From the NCBI GenBank assembly GCA_934271525.1, contig CAKQRL010000005.1:1-64000 (forward strand): 64,000 bases of DNA, read 5' to 3'. The position numbers and the translations under genes were made by a program. A model generated the notes under the pieces. The model had not been told where the DNA came from and did no database searches. It saw only the letters and a program-made list of their open reading frames with translations. Source of the stretch: an uncultured Rhodocyclaceae bacterium. Lineage in GTDB: Bacteria; Pseudomonadota; Gammaproteobacteria; Burkholderiales; Rhodocyclaceae. This document shows, piece by piece, positions 17,450-25,812 of the stretch (position 1 is its first letter; each line of letters begins with the position of its first letter).

Positions 17450-17507
17450 AAATCCACGGTAAACCTTTTATTTTTTTGAAAAAAAATTGTTGTTGACCGT
17501 GGATTTT
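17450..17507. repeat. Palindromic element E9 (inward arm pair)
   Basis: Arms AATCCACGGTAAACC and GTTGACCGTGGATTTT enclose a core T7-G-A8. It lies between convergent genes. The arms are mixed: one AAAC type, one GTTGACC type. Confidence 0.9.
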
Positions 17508-17509
17508 CA

Positions 17510-18700
17510 TCAAACTTCGCGGAACAATTTTTTCTTATTCAAAAAAATCCAAAAAAACGTGGCAAACAAACCCAAAACACAAGAGATTGTGCCGTAAGCA
17601 TAAACAAAATTTGGCCACGGCAAAGAACACAACAGCATAGAAAAAGCGCCAAACAAAAAGGCGGCAGAACCCATCAAAGCGGAAACCGTGCCGGTGTCGG
17701 TATCCAACTGATACAACATTAAAACGGTAGCAGGCGCGCGCGAAACACTGCATACAAAGCTAATCAACATCGCCAAGATTGTAAAAACAACAACATTGCT
17801 GGTGCCGATAATCAACAACAGCGCGCCCGCAAACGCCACGATAACAAAAACCCACAACAACAAAATGTAGCGCGAAAAACGGTGGAAAAATTTGATATAA
17901 GCGATGGCGCCAAGCATTGCAACAAAAGCCGTGGCGGCAAAATAAAGCCCAAAGGCTTGGGCGCTGACTTGAAAAACGCTTTGATAAATATAAGTGGAGA
18001 CCGCCAAAAATGCCATAAAAGGCATTGCCATCGCGGAAAATAAAATCAGCAAAAGCAAAAAACCGCGATTTTTAAGAACGTAAGGAATGCGGGAAAGACT
18101 GCGCGTCCAAGGTCCTTCAAGCGCATTTTTTAAACTTTCCTTAACAAAAAACGCACCAACAAGCGCAACAATGCCGCTACCTGCCAAAATCCAAAAAATG
18201 CCTTGCCATGATGTGACCAATAAAATGGCACCGCCCAAAACGGGAGCAACCATCGGCGCTAATACAATAAACGTTTGCATGAAAGCGAGCATTCTTTCTA
18301 CGCGATGGGTAGAAAAACTATCTTTCACAATAGACATTGCCACATTGCTCAACGCGGCACTGCCAACACCTTGTAAGGCGCGCGCGGCAATCAGCATTTC
18401 CAAATTCGGCGAAAAGCTTGCAATGATGCTTGCCACAATAAAAAATATCGCCCCGCTGTATAAAATCGGTTTTCTGCCGTAGCGGTCGCTCAAAGGTCCC
18501 CAAACCAGCATGGATAAGGCAAAGCAAATGGTAAAACCCGATAATGTGAATTGTATGGTGGAAGCTGATGCGGCAAATTCCTTGCCCATCACGGGCATTG
18601 CTGGCAAATAAAGGTCGGTTGCCAAGGGCGGAAAAGCACTCACAAAGGTTAAAAACGCCATCAACAAAATGATGGCGTGTTGTTTTTCTTGCCTATTCAT
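17510..18700 (-). CDS. MFS drug exporter, Bcr/CflA type
   Basis: A 396-residue, 12-helix major facilitator. Family markers are ATDLYLPAMPVMGKEF in the first extracellular loop and the motif-A loop GPLSDRYGRKP at about residue 75, plus ARALQGVGSAA in helix 4. Bcr/CflA proteins export bicyclomycin, chloramphenicol, sulphonamides or small peptides. The ATG at 18700 overlaps the gyrA stop codon by 8 bp, so translation is probably coupled to gyrA; upstream in-frame codons lie inside gyrA and are not used. In many betaproteobacteria serC follows gyrA, so this exporter may be an insertion in that order (from memory). Confidence 0.9.
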   Translation of the reverse strand: MNRQEKQHAIILLMAFLTFVSAFPPLATDLYLPAMPVMGKEFAASASTIQFTLSGFTICFALSMLVWGPLSDRYGRKPILYSGAIFFIVASIIASFSPNLEMLIAARALQGVGSAALSNVAMSIVKDSFSTHRVERMLAFMQTFIVLAPMVAPVLGGAILLVTSWQGIFWILAGSGIVALVGAFFVKESLKNALEGPWTRSLSRIPYVLKNRGFLLLLILFSAMAMPFMAFLAVSTYIYQSVFQVSAQAFGLYFAATAFVAMLGAIAYIKFFHRFSRYILLLWVFVIVAFAGALLLIIGTSNVVVFTILAMLISFVCSVSRAPATVLMLYQLDTDTGTVSALMGSAAFLFGAFSMLLCSLPWPNFVYAYGTISCVLGLFATFFWIFLNKKKLFREV

Positions 18701-21257
18701 CCTCTTCTTCGGATTCCACAACCTTTGCCAAGCCAACCAAGGTTTCATTTTCGTTTAAGGATATCAAGCGCACGCCTTGGGTTGAGCGCCCCATATCGCG
18801 AATTTCGTTCACGTGCGAACGGATTAAAACGCCGCCAGATGTGATGGAGATAATCTCATCATCGTCTTTCACCAGTTTTGCCGTGATAACTTTGCCATTG
18901 CGTTTGGACAATGCAATGGCTGTTACACCTTGTGTGCCGCGCGAAGTTTGCCGAAATTCTTCCAATTTGGAGCGTTTGCCGTAGCCGTTTTCTGTGGCAA
19001 CCAAAACACTCACATTGGTATCATCCACAACCAAAAGCGACAACACGCTTTGTTTGTCTTTCAACTTCATTCCGCGCACACCGCGTGCGCCGCGCCCCAT
19101 CGCGCGAACTTCATCTTCATTGAACCACACGGCTTTGCCCGCATCAGAGACCAACACCACGCCGTTTTCACCCGAAGTGATGGCAGCACCAATCAAATAA
19201 TCGCCTTCATCCAAGCTGATGGCAATCAATGGTTGTTTGCGCGGGCGGTTAAAGTCAGAGAGCGACATTTTTTTAACCACACCAGCGCGGGTTGCTAGAA
19301 AAATATAGTGCTCCGCATCAAAATTTTTGACAGGTAAAACGGCGTTGATGCGCTCACCCGATTCCAAATACGAAAAAAGATTAACAATGGGTTTGCCGCG
19401 CGAATTGTAGCCGCCTTGTGGCGCATCAAAAACGCGCAACCAAAAGCAGCGCCCACGGTTAGAAAAGCAAAGCAAATAATCGTGCGTGTTGGCAATAAAG
19501 AGTTGGTCAATAAAATCTTCATCTTTAACGCCAGTGGCTTTTCTGCCGCGCCCACCGCGCCGCTGCGCACGGTAATCGGATAAAGGTTGGGATTTGATAT
19601 ACCCCGCATTGGACAATGTAACGACCATATCTTGCGGGGTGATTAAATCTTCTTCGTCAATATCGGAAGTGGAGCGCACAATTTCCGAGCGGCGTTCATC
19701 GCCAAACTGCGCGCTGATTTCTTCTAATTCCGTGGAGATAATGGCGGAGATGCGCTCGGGTTTTGCCAAAATATCCAACAAATCGGCAATGTTTTCCATC
19801 ACCGTTTGGTATTCGGCAAGAATTTTTTCCTGTTCCAAACCGGTTAAGCGTTGCAAGCGCAATTCCAAAATAGCCTGCGCTTGGGCATCGCTCAAATAAT
19901 AACCATCGGGTTTGGCGCCGTATTCGGGCAACAAATCTTCTGGACGGAAAGAATCTGCCGCCGCGCGGGTCAACATTTGGTCAACCAGCGGACTTTTCCA
20001 CGGTCGACCCATTAAATTTTTCTTCGCATCAGAAGGTGTTGGCGCGGCTTTAATTAAAGCGATAATTTCATCCACATTAGAAAGCGCTACCGCCAAACCT
20101 TCCAAAATATGCCCGCGTTCCTTGGCTTTGCGCAGTTCAAAAACCGTGCGGCGGGTTGCCACTTCGCGCCGATGAGAGACGAAATGAAAAATCATTTCTT
20201 TTAAATTCAAAAGCGCCGGCTTGCCGTTGACCAACGCCACCATATTCATCCCGAAGCTGTCTTGCAATTTGGTGTGTTTATACAAATTGTTTAAAACCAC
20301 TTCGGCGTTTTGCCCGCGTTTTAATTCAATGACCAAACGCATGCCTGATTTATCCGATTCGTCTTGGGTGCGTGCAATGCCTTCCAAGCGTTTTTCATTA
20401 ACCAGCGCGTTGATTTTGATATCCAATTCTCTTTTATTGACTTGGTAAGGCAATTCATCCACAACAATGGCGAGTTTTTCACTTTTGCCGATGGTCTCCA
20501 AATGCGTTTTGGCGCGCAGAATAATTTTGCCGCGCCCAGTGCGGTAAGCATCGCGCACGCCCTCCAAACCGTAAATCAAGGCGCCCGTTGGGAAATCTGG
20601 CGCGGGGATAATTTGCATGAGCTCTTCAATGCTAATTTCAGGGTTTTTAATCAACGCCAAACAGGCATTGACCACTTCTTTTAAATTGTGCGGCGGAATG
20701 TTGGTTGCCAAACCAACCGCAATGCCGGAAGCACCATTGACCAAAAGATTAGGCAAACGCGTGGGCAAAACTTGCGGTTCAACTTCCGAGCCGTCATAGT
20801 TTGGGGAAAAATCAACGGTTTCCTTTTCTAAATCTTCTAATAACGTGTGGCCGATTTTTGCCATACGCACTTCGGTGTAACGCATGGCGGCAGGTTGGTC
20901 GCCATCCACCGAGCCGAAGTTGCCTTGCCCATCAACCAACATATAACGCATGGAAAAATACTGCGCCAAGCGCACAATGGTGTTGTAAACTGCCAAATCG
21001 CCGTGTGGGTGGTATTTACCAATAACATCCCCTACAATGCGGGCGGATTTTTTGTAAGCTTTGTTCCAATCGTTGCCAAGTTCATGCATGGCGTAAAGCA
21101 CGCGGCGATGCACCGGTTTTAAGCCATCGCGAACATCCGGGAGTGCGCGCCCCACAATCACGCTCATTGCGTAATCCAAATAGGAACGGCGCATTTCATC
21201 TTCTAGGCTGATATTGATGGTTTCTTTGGCAAATAAAGGCAGTTGTTGATTTTCCAT
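18693..21257 (-). CDS. gyrA: DNA gyrase subunit A
   Basis: GyrA (854 residues) breaks and rejoins DNA during supercoiling. The catalytic Tyr is residue 127 in AAMRYTEV, and the GyrA-box equivalent QRRGGRGRKA is at about residue 565, followed by the C-terminal beta-pinwheel and an acidic tail. In the quinolone-resistance region the sequence is HPHGDLAVYNTIVR: Leu88 and Asn92 replace the Ser83 and Asp87 of E. coli numbering, the classic resistance pair. Element arm E10 lies inside the gene at 19993-20009, where the protein reads GRPWKS in a variable region. The ATG at 21257 opens MENQQLPLF. Confidence 0.97.
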   Translation of the reverse strand: MENQQLPLFAKETINISLEDEMRRSYLDYAMSVIVGRALPDVRDGLKPVHRRVLYAMHELGNDWNKAYKKSARIVGDVIGKYHPHGDLAVYNTIVRLAQYFSMRYMLVDGQGNFGSVDGDQPAAMRYTEVRMAKIGHTLLEDLEKETVDFSPNYDGSEVEPQVLPTRLPNLLVNGASGIAVGLATNIPPHNLKEVVNACLALIKNPEISIEELMQIIPAPDFPTGALIYGLEGVRDAYRTGRGKIILRAKTHLETIGKSEKLAIVVDELPYQVNKRELDIKINALVNEKRLEGIARTQDESDKSGMRLVIELKRGQNAEVVLNNLYKHTKLQDSFGMNMVALVNGKPALLNLKEMIFHFVSHRREVATRRTVFELRKAKERGHILEGLAVALSNVDEIIALIKAAPTPSDAKKNLMGRPWKSPLVDQMLTRAAADSFRPEDLLPEYGAKPDGYYLSDAQAQAILELRLQRLTGLEQEKILAEYQTVMENIADLLDILAKPERISAIISTELEEISAQFGDERRSEIVRSTSDIDEEDLITPQDMVVTLSNAGYIKSQPLSDYRAQRRGGRGRKATGVKDEDFIDQLFIANTHDYLLCFSNRGRCFWLRVFDAPQGGYNSRGKPIVNLFSYLESGERINAVLPVKNFDAEHYIFLATRAGVVKKMSLSDFNRPRKQPLIAISLDEGDYLIGAAITSGENGVVLVSDAGKAVWFNEDEVRAMGRGARGVRGMKLKDKQSVLSLLVVDDTNVSVLVATENGYGKRSKLEEFRQTSRGTQGVTAIALSKRNGKVITAKLVKDDDEIISITSGGVLIRSHVNEIRDMGRSTQGVRLISLNENETLVGLAKVVESEEEDE
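19993..20009. repeat. Element E10, single arm inside gyrA
   Basis: TTTTCCACGGTCGACCC on the plus strand. Read in the gene it encodes GRPWKS, a different frame from the other intragenic copies. Confidence 0.8.
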
Positions 21258-21361
21258 TTTTTTGCAAATTCTTTAAAAACGTGGCATTTTAGCACGCATT
21301 CCAGTTGCCTACCTTGTTGCGCAAAAAACACAGTGTTGCAAAAAAACAAAGGCAAAGGCAT

Positions 21362-21390
21362 TTGCGCCGACCTTAACAATGTGGCAAAAT
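21362..21390 (+). promoter_or_regulatory. Candidate ompA promoter
   Basis: TTGCGC (21362) and CAAAAT (21385) are spaced 17 bp, about 70 bp upstream of the ompA start codon. Both boxes are imperfect. This is the best sigma-70-like pair I saw in the 210-bp gyrA/ompA intergenic region. Confidence 0.3.
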
Positions 21391-21467
21391 AGGCGCCGAA
21401 CTTATTTTTGGCAATTCCGCCCAAATGGGTTAAAGTTTTTTACCTTCTTACTCCACGAGGATCAATA

Positions 21468-22103
21468 ATGAATATCGCTAAAAAAACCTTGCTTGCCGCC
21501 GCATTGATTGCTGGTTTTGGTATTGTTCAAGCACAAGAACGCGTTTATGTTACGGACACGCGCGATGTAGTCGCCACCAGTGGTTATGATTTGTGCTGGC
21601 GCACAGGCTTTTGGACGCCTGCGGCAGCAGCTTCTGACCCTGCTGGTTGCGAATGCGACCGCGACTTGTTGCCGCGCGAAGCTTGCGAAGCTGTGGCTAC
21701 GCCTTCTTCGCCTGTTGCGCGTCCCACCACGGAAAAAATCAGCATTGCGGCAGACGCTTTGTTTGATTTTGATAAAGCCACACTTCGCCCCGAAGGCATT
21801 GCGAAGTTGAACGATTTGGCAGCGCAAACCCAAGCCATCAATTTGGAAGTGATTTTGGCTGTGGGTCACGCCGACCGTTTGGGTTCTCCTGCTTATAACC
21901 AACGTTTGTCGGAACGCCGCGCCGCCGCCGTGCGTGAATATTTGATTTCCCAAGGTGTGCCGGGGGATCGCATCTACACCGAAGGCAAGGGCAACACGCA
22001 AAGCGTCACAGGCAATACTTGCAGCAACACGTCTCGCAAAGCTTTGATTGAATGCTTGCAACCCGATCGCCGTGTGGATATTGAATTGATCGGCACGCGC
22101 TAA
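21468..22103 (+). CDS. ompA: OmpA-family outer membrane protein
   Basis: A 211-residue protein with signal peptide (cleavage after IVQA). The N-terminal part lacks the full OmpA beta-barrel and has the betaproteobacterial cysteine motif LCWRTGFWTP followed by further cysteines. The C-terminal OmpA domain (about 95-210) has LFDFDKATLRPEG, GHADRLGSPAYNQRLSERRA and PDRRVDIEL, which bind peptidoglycan. The ATG at 21468 has GAGG seven bases upstream. Codon use is of the highly expressed type. A strong terminator follows. Equivalent proteins in Bordetella and Burkholderia lie next to ubiG, as here. Confidence 0.92.
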   Translation: MNIAKKTLLAAALIAGFGIVQAQERVYVTDTRDVVATSGYDLCWRTGFWTPAAAASDPAGCECDRDLLPREACEAVATPSSPVARPTTEKISIAADALFDFDKATLRPEGIAKLNDLAAQTQAINLEVILAVGHADRLGSPAYNQRLSERRAAAVREYLISQGVPGDRIYTEGKGNTQSVTGNTCSNTSRKALIECLQPDRRVDIELIGTR

Positions 22104-22139
22104 ACATTTAAAAGAATTTGAATTTGTTTCTTTTTAAGA

Positions 22140-22168
22140 AAAGCCCTGCTTTGCAGGGCTTTCTTTTT
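22140..22168 (+). terminator. Intrinsic terminator after ompA
   Basis: AAAGCCCTGC, loop TTT, GCAGGGCTTT, followed by a T-rich tract. It ends 13 bases before the ubiG start, so its T tract nearly adjoins the ubiG ribosome binding site. Confidence 0.9.
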
Positions 22169-22181
22169 GAAGGCAGTGAAA

Positions 22182-22880
22182 ATGACGAACGTTGATTCTG
22201 CTGAACTCAAAAAATTTGCTGATTTTGCGCATCATTGGTGGGATGAAAAAGGTCCAATGCGCGCCCTGCACCAAATCAATCCTTTGCGTGTGGCGTGGTT
22301 GGAATCGCATATCGGCGGTTTTAAAGATAAAAAAATTGTGGATATTGGCTGCGGCGGCGGTTTGTTAAGCGAAGCAATGGCGCAAAAAGGCGGCAAAGTT
22401 ACAGGCATTGACGCATCGGCAGAATTATTAGACATTGCTGAATTGCATTTGTTGGAATCGGGTTTAACGGTGAATTACCAAAATATCCGCGCCGAAGAAC
22501 TCGCCGAAAAAACGCCTGAATCTTTTGATTTGGTTACGTGTTTTGAAATGTTGGAACACGTGCCGCAACCTGCTTTAATTGTGGAAAATTGTGCAAAATT
22601 GATTAAGCGCGGCGGTTTTGTGGCTTTTGCCACGCTCAACCGCACCTTCAAATCTTATTTGTTTGCCATTTTGGGCGCGGAATACGTTTTAAAATGGTTG
22701 CCGCGCGGCACGCACGCCATTGATAAATTCATCAAACCTGCTGAGTTGGCGCGCTTTGCCGAATCGGCGGGTTTAGAAGTGAAAAACTTGCAAGGGCTTT
22801 CTTACCAAATTCCTTCGCAATCTTTTCATTTGTCGCAAGATTTGTCGGTGAATTATTTTTTGTTGGCGCAAAAACCATAA
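22182..22880 (+). CDS. ubiG: Ubiquinone biosynthesis O-methyltransferase
   Basis: UbiG (232 residues) carries out both O-methylations of ubiquinone synthesis. The AdoMet motif I is VDIGCGGGLLSEAMA at about residue 52; FADFAHHWWDEKGP and LHQINPLRV near the start and LPRGTHAIDKFIKPAEL later are family signatures. The ATG at 22182 has GAAGG eight bases upstream, better than the earlier TTG-type frame start. The gene lies just after the ompA terminator, so it needs read-through or its own promoter. Confidence 0.95.
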   Translation: MTNVDSAELKKFADFAHHWWDEKGPMRALHQINPLRVAWLESHIGGFKDKKIVDIGCGGGLLSEAMAQKGGKVTGIDASAELLDIAELHLLESGLTVNYQNIRAEELAEKTPESFDLVTCFEMLEHVPQPALIVENCAKLIKRGGFVAFATLNRTFKSYLFAILGAEYVLKWLPRGTHAIDKFIKPAELARFAESAGLEVKNLQGLSYQIPSQSFHLSQDLSVNYFLLAQKP

Positions 22881-22888
22881 AATCTGCG

Positions 22889-22905
22889 ATTTTCCACGGT
22901 AAACG
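22889..22905. repeat. Element E11, left arm with core
   Basis: TTTTCCACGGTAAACG followed by AAAATTTTC-A6, then directly the uvrA start codon. The right arm is absent, as if the element were truncated by the uvrA coding sequence. Confidence 0.8.
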
Positions 22906-22925
22906 CCTAAAAATTTTCAAAAAAA

Positions 22926-25778
22926 ATGGATTCCATAGTGATTCGCGGCGCCCGCACGCACAATTTGCAGGCGGTCGACTTAACCATTCCTAAAAATCAG
23001 CTGGTTGTCATCACCGGCCTTTCTGGTTCGGGAAAATCTTCGCTTGCCTTTGATACGCTTTATGCCGAAGGGCAGCGCCGTTATGTGGAATCTTTATCCA
23101 GTTACGCGCGGCAATTTTTGGCACGTTTGGAAAAACCCGATGTGGAACATATTGACGGTTTGTCGCCAGCCATTGCCATTGAGCAAAAGGCAACCAATCA
23201 CAACCCGCGCTCAACTGTGGGCACGGTAACGGAAATTCACGATTATTTGCGTTTGCTTTTTGCGCGCGCTGGCACGCCATTTTGCCCAGAACATCAAGTG
23301 CCGCTGACGATGCAAAGTATTTCACAAATGGTGGATTCTGTTTGCACTTGGGGTGAAGGCGCCAAAGTAATGATTTTGGCGCCGATGGTCAAAGCTCGCA
23401 AAGGCGAAAAAACCGCCTTGTTTGAAAATTTGCGCCGCGCGGGTTTTGTGCGCGTGCGAATCAACGGCGAGGTTTTTGATTTGGAATCTTTGCCGAATCT
23501 AAAAAAAAACCACGCGCACGATATTGATTTGGTGGTTGATCGTTTAAAAATTCGCGCGGATGCAAAATCGCGCTTGGCAGAATCCTTTGAAATCGCCTTG
23601 AAATATGCGGATGAGCGCGCCGTGGCATTGAATTTGGACACCGGCAAGACACTACTTTTTTCCGCGCGTTTTGCTTGCCCTTTTTGCAATGTGGCTTTGC
23701 CGGAATTGTCGCCCCGTTTGTTTAGCTTTAATAATCCTGCGGGCGCTTGCCCGCGTTGCGCAGGATTAGGCGCCATAGAGTTTTTTGACCCAACAAAAAT
23801 TGTGGATACGCAAAAAACCTTGGAAAACGGCGCCATTCACGGCTGGGGCAAAGACTCGCCTTATTATTTTCAAATGTTGGAATCCTTGGCAGCGCATTAT
23901 GATTTTCCTTTAAACGTGCCGTTTTTTAGCTTGCCGCTTGCCATTCAAAATGTGCTTTTAAACGGCTCGGGCGATGAAAAAATTCTTTTTCACTTCCAAC
24001 AAAAAAACAGTTTTTTTGACCACGGCAAGGGCGATTTTTCAAAAACCCAACGCTTTCTTGGCGTGTTGCATTACTTTGAAAAACGTTATCAAACAAGTGG
24101 TCAAGGCAAAATGCGCGATTTGCTTGTGCGTTTTATTTCACAAAGCCCTTGCCCCGATTGCGCGGGCGAACGGCTCAATTTAACGGCGCGCAATGTCAAA
24201 ATCAACGGCAAATCGTTGCCGGATGTAAGCAGTTTGTCGTTATCTGCCGCGCGCGATTTTTTTGAAAATTTAAACTTCACTGGTCAGCAGTTGGCTATTG
24301 CGCAAAAAATTCAAAAGGAAATCCACGCGCGCTTGAATTTTTTAATTGACGTGGGTTTGCATTATTTAACTTTGAATCGTTCTGCGGAATCGTTATCCGG
24401 CGGGGAGGCGCAACGCATTCGCTTGGCTTCTCAAATTGGTTCGGGGTTGTCTGGCGTTTTGTATGTGTTGGATGAACCTTCTATTGGCTTGCACCAGCGC
24501 GACAACGCCAAGCTCATCCAAAGCCTTAAAAATCTGCGCAATATGGGTAATTCCGTTATTGTGGTTGAGCACGATGAAGAAACAATGATCACCGCCGATT
24601 TTCTAATTGATATGGGTCCGGGCGCAGGCTTACACGGCGGAAAAGTGGTTGCCGCTGGCACTCCGTCTGCTATTGCTAAAAATCCAAAATCATTGACAGG
24701 GCTTTATTTAAGCGGAAAAAAAACCATCGCCATTCCCAACAAGCGGCGGCAAAATGATTCAACGCGGCAAATCCGCATTTTCGGTGCGCGCGGGCATAAT
24801 TTAAAAAATTTAAACGTGCAGATTCCCGTTGGTTTATTAACTTGTATCACGGGCGTATCTGGCTCTGGCAAATCCACGTTAATCAACGAAACCCTTTACC
24901 GCGCGGCGCATCAATATTTTTACCATTCCAAAGAATCGCCACAACCCTTTGGCAACATTGAAGGTTTGGATTTTTTTGACAAAATCATCAACGTGGATCA
25001 GTCGCCCATCGGCAGAACGCCGCGCTCCAACCCCGCCACTTACACAGGGTTGCTCACGCCGATTCGGGAACTCTTTGCGCAGTTGCCAAGCGCACGTGAG
25101 CGCGGTTATGCGCCCGGGCGTTTTTCGTTTAATGTGAAAGGCGGCAGGTGCGAAGCTTGCCAAGGCGAAGGCTTTGTGAAAGTGGAAATGCACTTTTTGC
25201 CCGATATTTTTGTGGAATGCGAGGTTTGCGGCGGCAAACGCTACAACCGCGAAACTTTGGAGATTTTTTACAAAGACAAAAATATCCACGACATTTTAAA
25301 AATGAGCGTGGAGGAAGCCTTGGAATTTTTTAGCGCCATTCCGTCAATTGCCAAAAAGCTAGAAACCTTGATGGACGTGGGCTTGTCGTATATTGAATTG
25401 GGACAATCCGCCACCACTTTTTCTGGCGGCGAAGCCCAACGCGTGAAGTTGGCGCTGGAACTTTCTAAACGCGACACGGGCAAAACGCTCTACATTTTGG
25501 ACGAACCCACAACCGGACTACATTTTGCCGACATTGCAATGCTGCTCAATGTTTTGCAACGCTTAACCGATGCGGGTAACACGGTGATTGTGATTGAACA
25601 CAATTTGGATGTCATCAAATGCGCCGACCACATCATTGATTTGGGGCCAGAAGGCGGCGACTTTGGCGGGCAGATTATTGCTTGCGGCACGCCCGAAGAA
25701 GTTGCGCAAAACAAAAAAAGTTTTACCGGAGAGTTTTTGAAGAATATTTTGCAAAAATCCACGGTAAACGGAAAATAA
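22926..25778 (+). CDS. uvrA: Excinuclease ABC subunit A
   Basis: UvrA (950 residues) finds bulky lesions in nucleotide excision repair. Two ABC modules are visible: Walker A GLSGSGKSSLAFDT and GVSGSGKSTLINET, signatures LSGGEAQRIRLA and FSGGEAQRVKLA, Walker B segments with LDEPSIGLH and LDEPTTGLH. Zinc modules are CPFC with CPRC, and CEAC with CEVC. The start at 22926 gives the conserved MDSIVIRGARTHNL; no Shine-Dalgarno sequence is visible because the core of E11 precedes it. The last residues (KSTVNGK) are encoded by the left arm of element E12. Confidence 0.97.
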   Translation: MDSIVIRGARTHNLQAVDLTIPKNQLVVITGLSGSGKSSLAFDTLYAEGQRRYVESLSSYARQFLARLEKPDVEHIDGLSPAIAIEQKATNHNPRSTVGTVTEIHDYLRLLFARAGTPFCPEHQVPLTMQSISQMVDSVCTWGEGAKVMILAPMVKARKGEKTALFENLRRAGFVRVRINGEVFDLESLPNLKKNHAHDIDLVVDRLKIRADAKSRLAESFEIALKYADERAVALNLDTGKTLLFSARFACPFCNVALPELSPRLFSFNNPAGACPRCAGLGAIEFFDPTKIVDTQKTLENGAIHGWGKDSPYYFQMLESLAAHYDFPLNVPFFSLPLAIQNVLLNGSGDEKILFHFQQKNSFFDHGKGDFSKTQRFLGVLHYFEKRYQTSGQGKMRDLLVRFISQSPCPDCAGERLNLTARNVKINGKSLPDVSSLSLSAARDFFENLNFTGQQLAIAQKIQKEIHARLNFLIDVGLHYLTLNRSAESLSGGEAQRIRLASQIGSGLSGVLYVLDEPSIGLHQRDNAKLIQSLKNLRNMGNSVIVVEHDEETMITADFLIDMGPGAGLHGGKVVAAGTPSAIAKNPKSLTGLYLSGKKTIAIPNKRRQNDSTRQIRIFGARGHNLKNLNVQIPVGLLTCITGVSGSGKSTLINETLYRAAHQYFYHSKESPQPFGNIEGLDFFDKIINVDQSPIGRTPRSNPATYTGLLTPIRELFAQLPSARERGYAPGRFSFNVKGGRCEACQGEGFVKVEMHFLPDIFVECEVCGGKRYNRETLEIFYKDKNIHDILKMSVEEALEFFSAIPSIAKKLETLMDVGLSYIELGQSATTFSGGEAQRVKLALELSKRDTGKTLYILDEPTTGLHFADIAMLLNVLQRLTDAGNTVIVIEHNLDVIKCADHIIDLGPEGGDFGGQIIACGTPEEVAQNKKSFTGEFLKNILQKSTVNGK

Positions 25779-25812
25779 TTTTCAAAAAAGTAGTGGGTTT
25801 ACCGTGGAAAAT
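25755..25812. repeat. Palindromic element E12 (overlaps uvrA end and next start)
   Basis: Arms AAATCCACGGTAAACG and GGGTTTACCGTGGAAAA enclose a core AATTTTC-A6. The left arm is in the last uvrA codons; the right arm contains the GTG start (25804) of the next gene. Confidence 0.9.

Noticed and set aside
21462..22061. 199-codon minus-strand frame opposite ompA
   Set aside because: Shadow frame; ompA has clear motifs, signal peptide and terminator.
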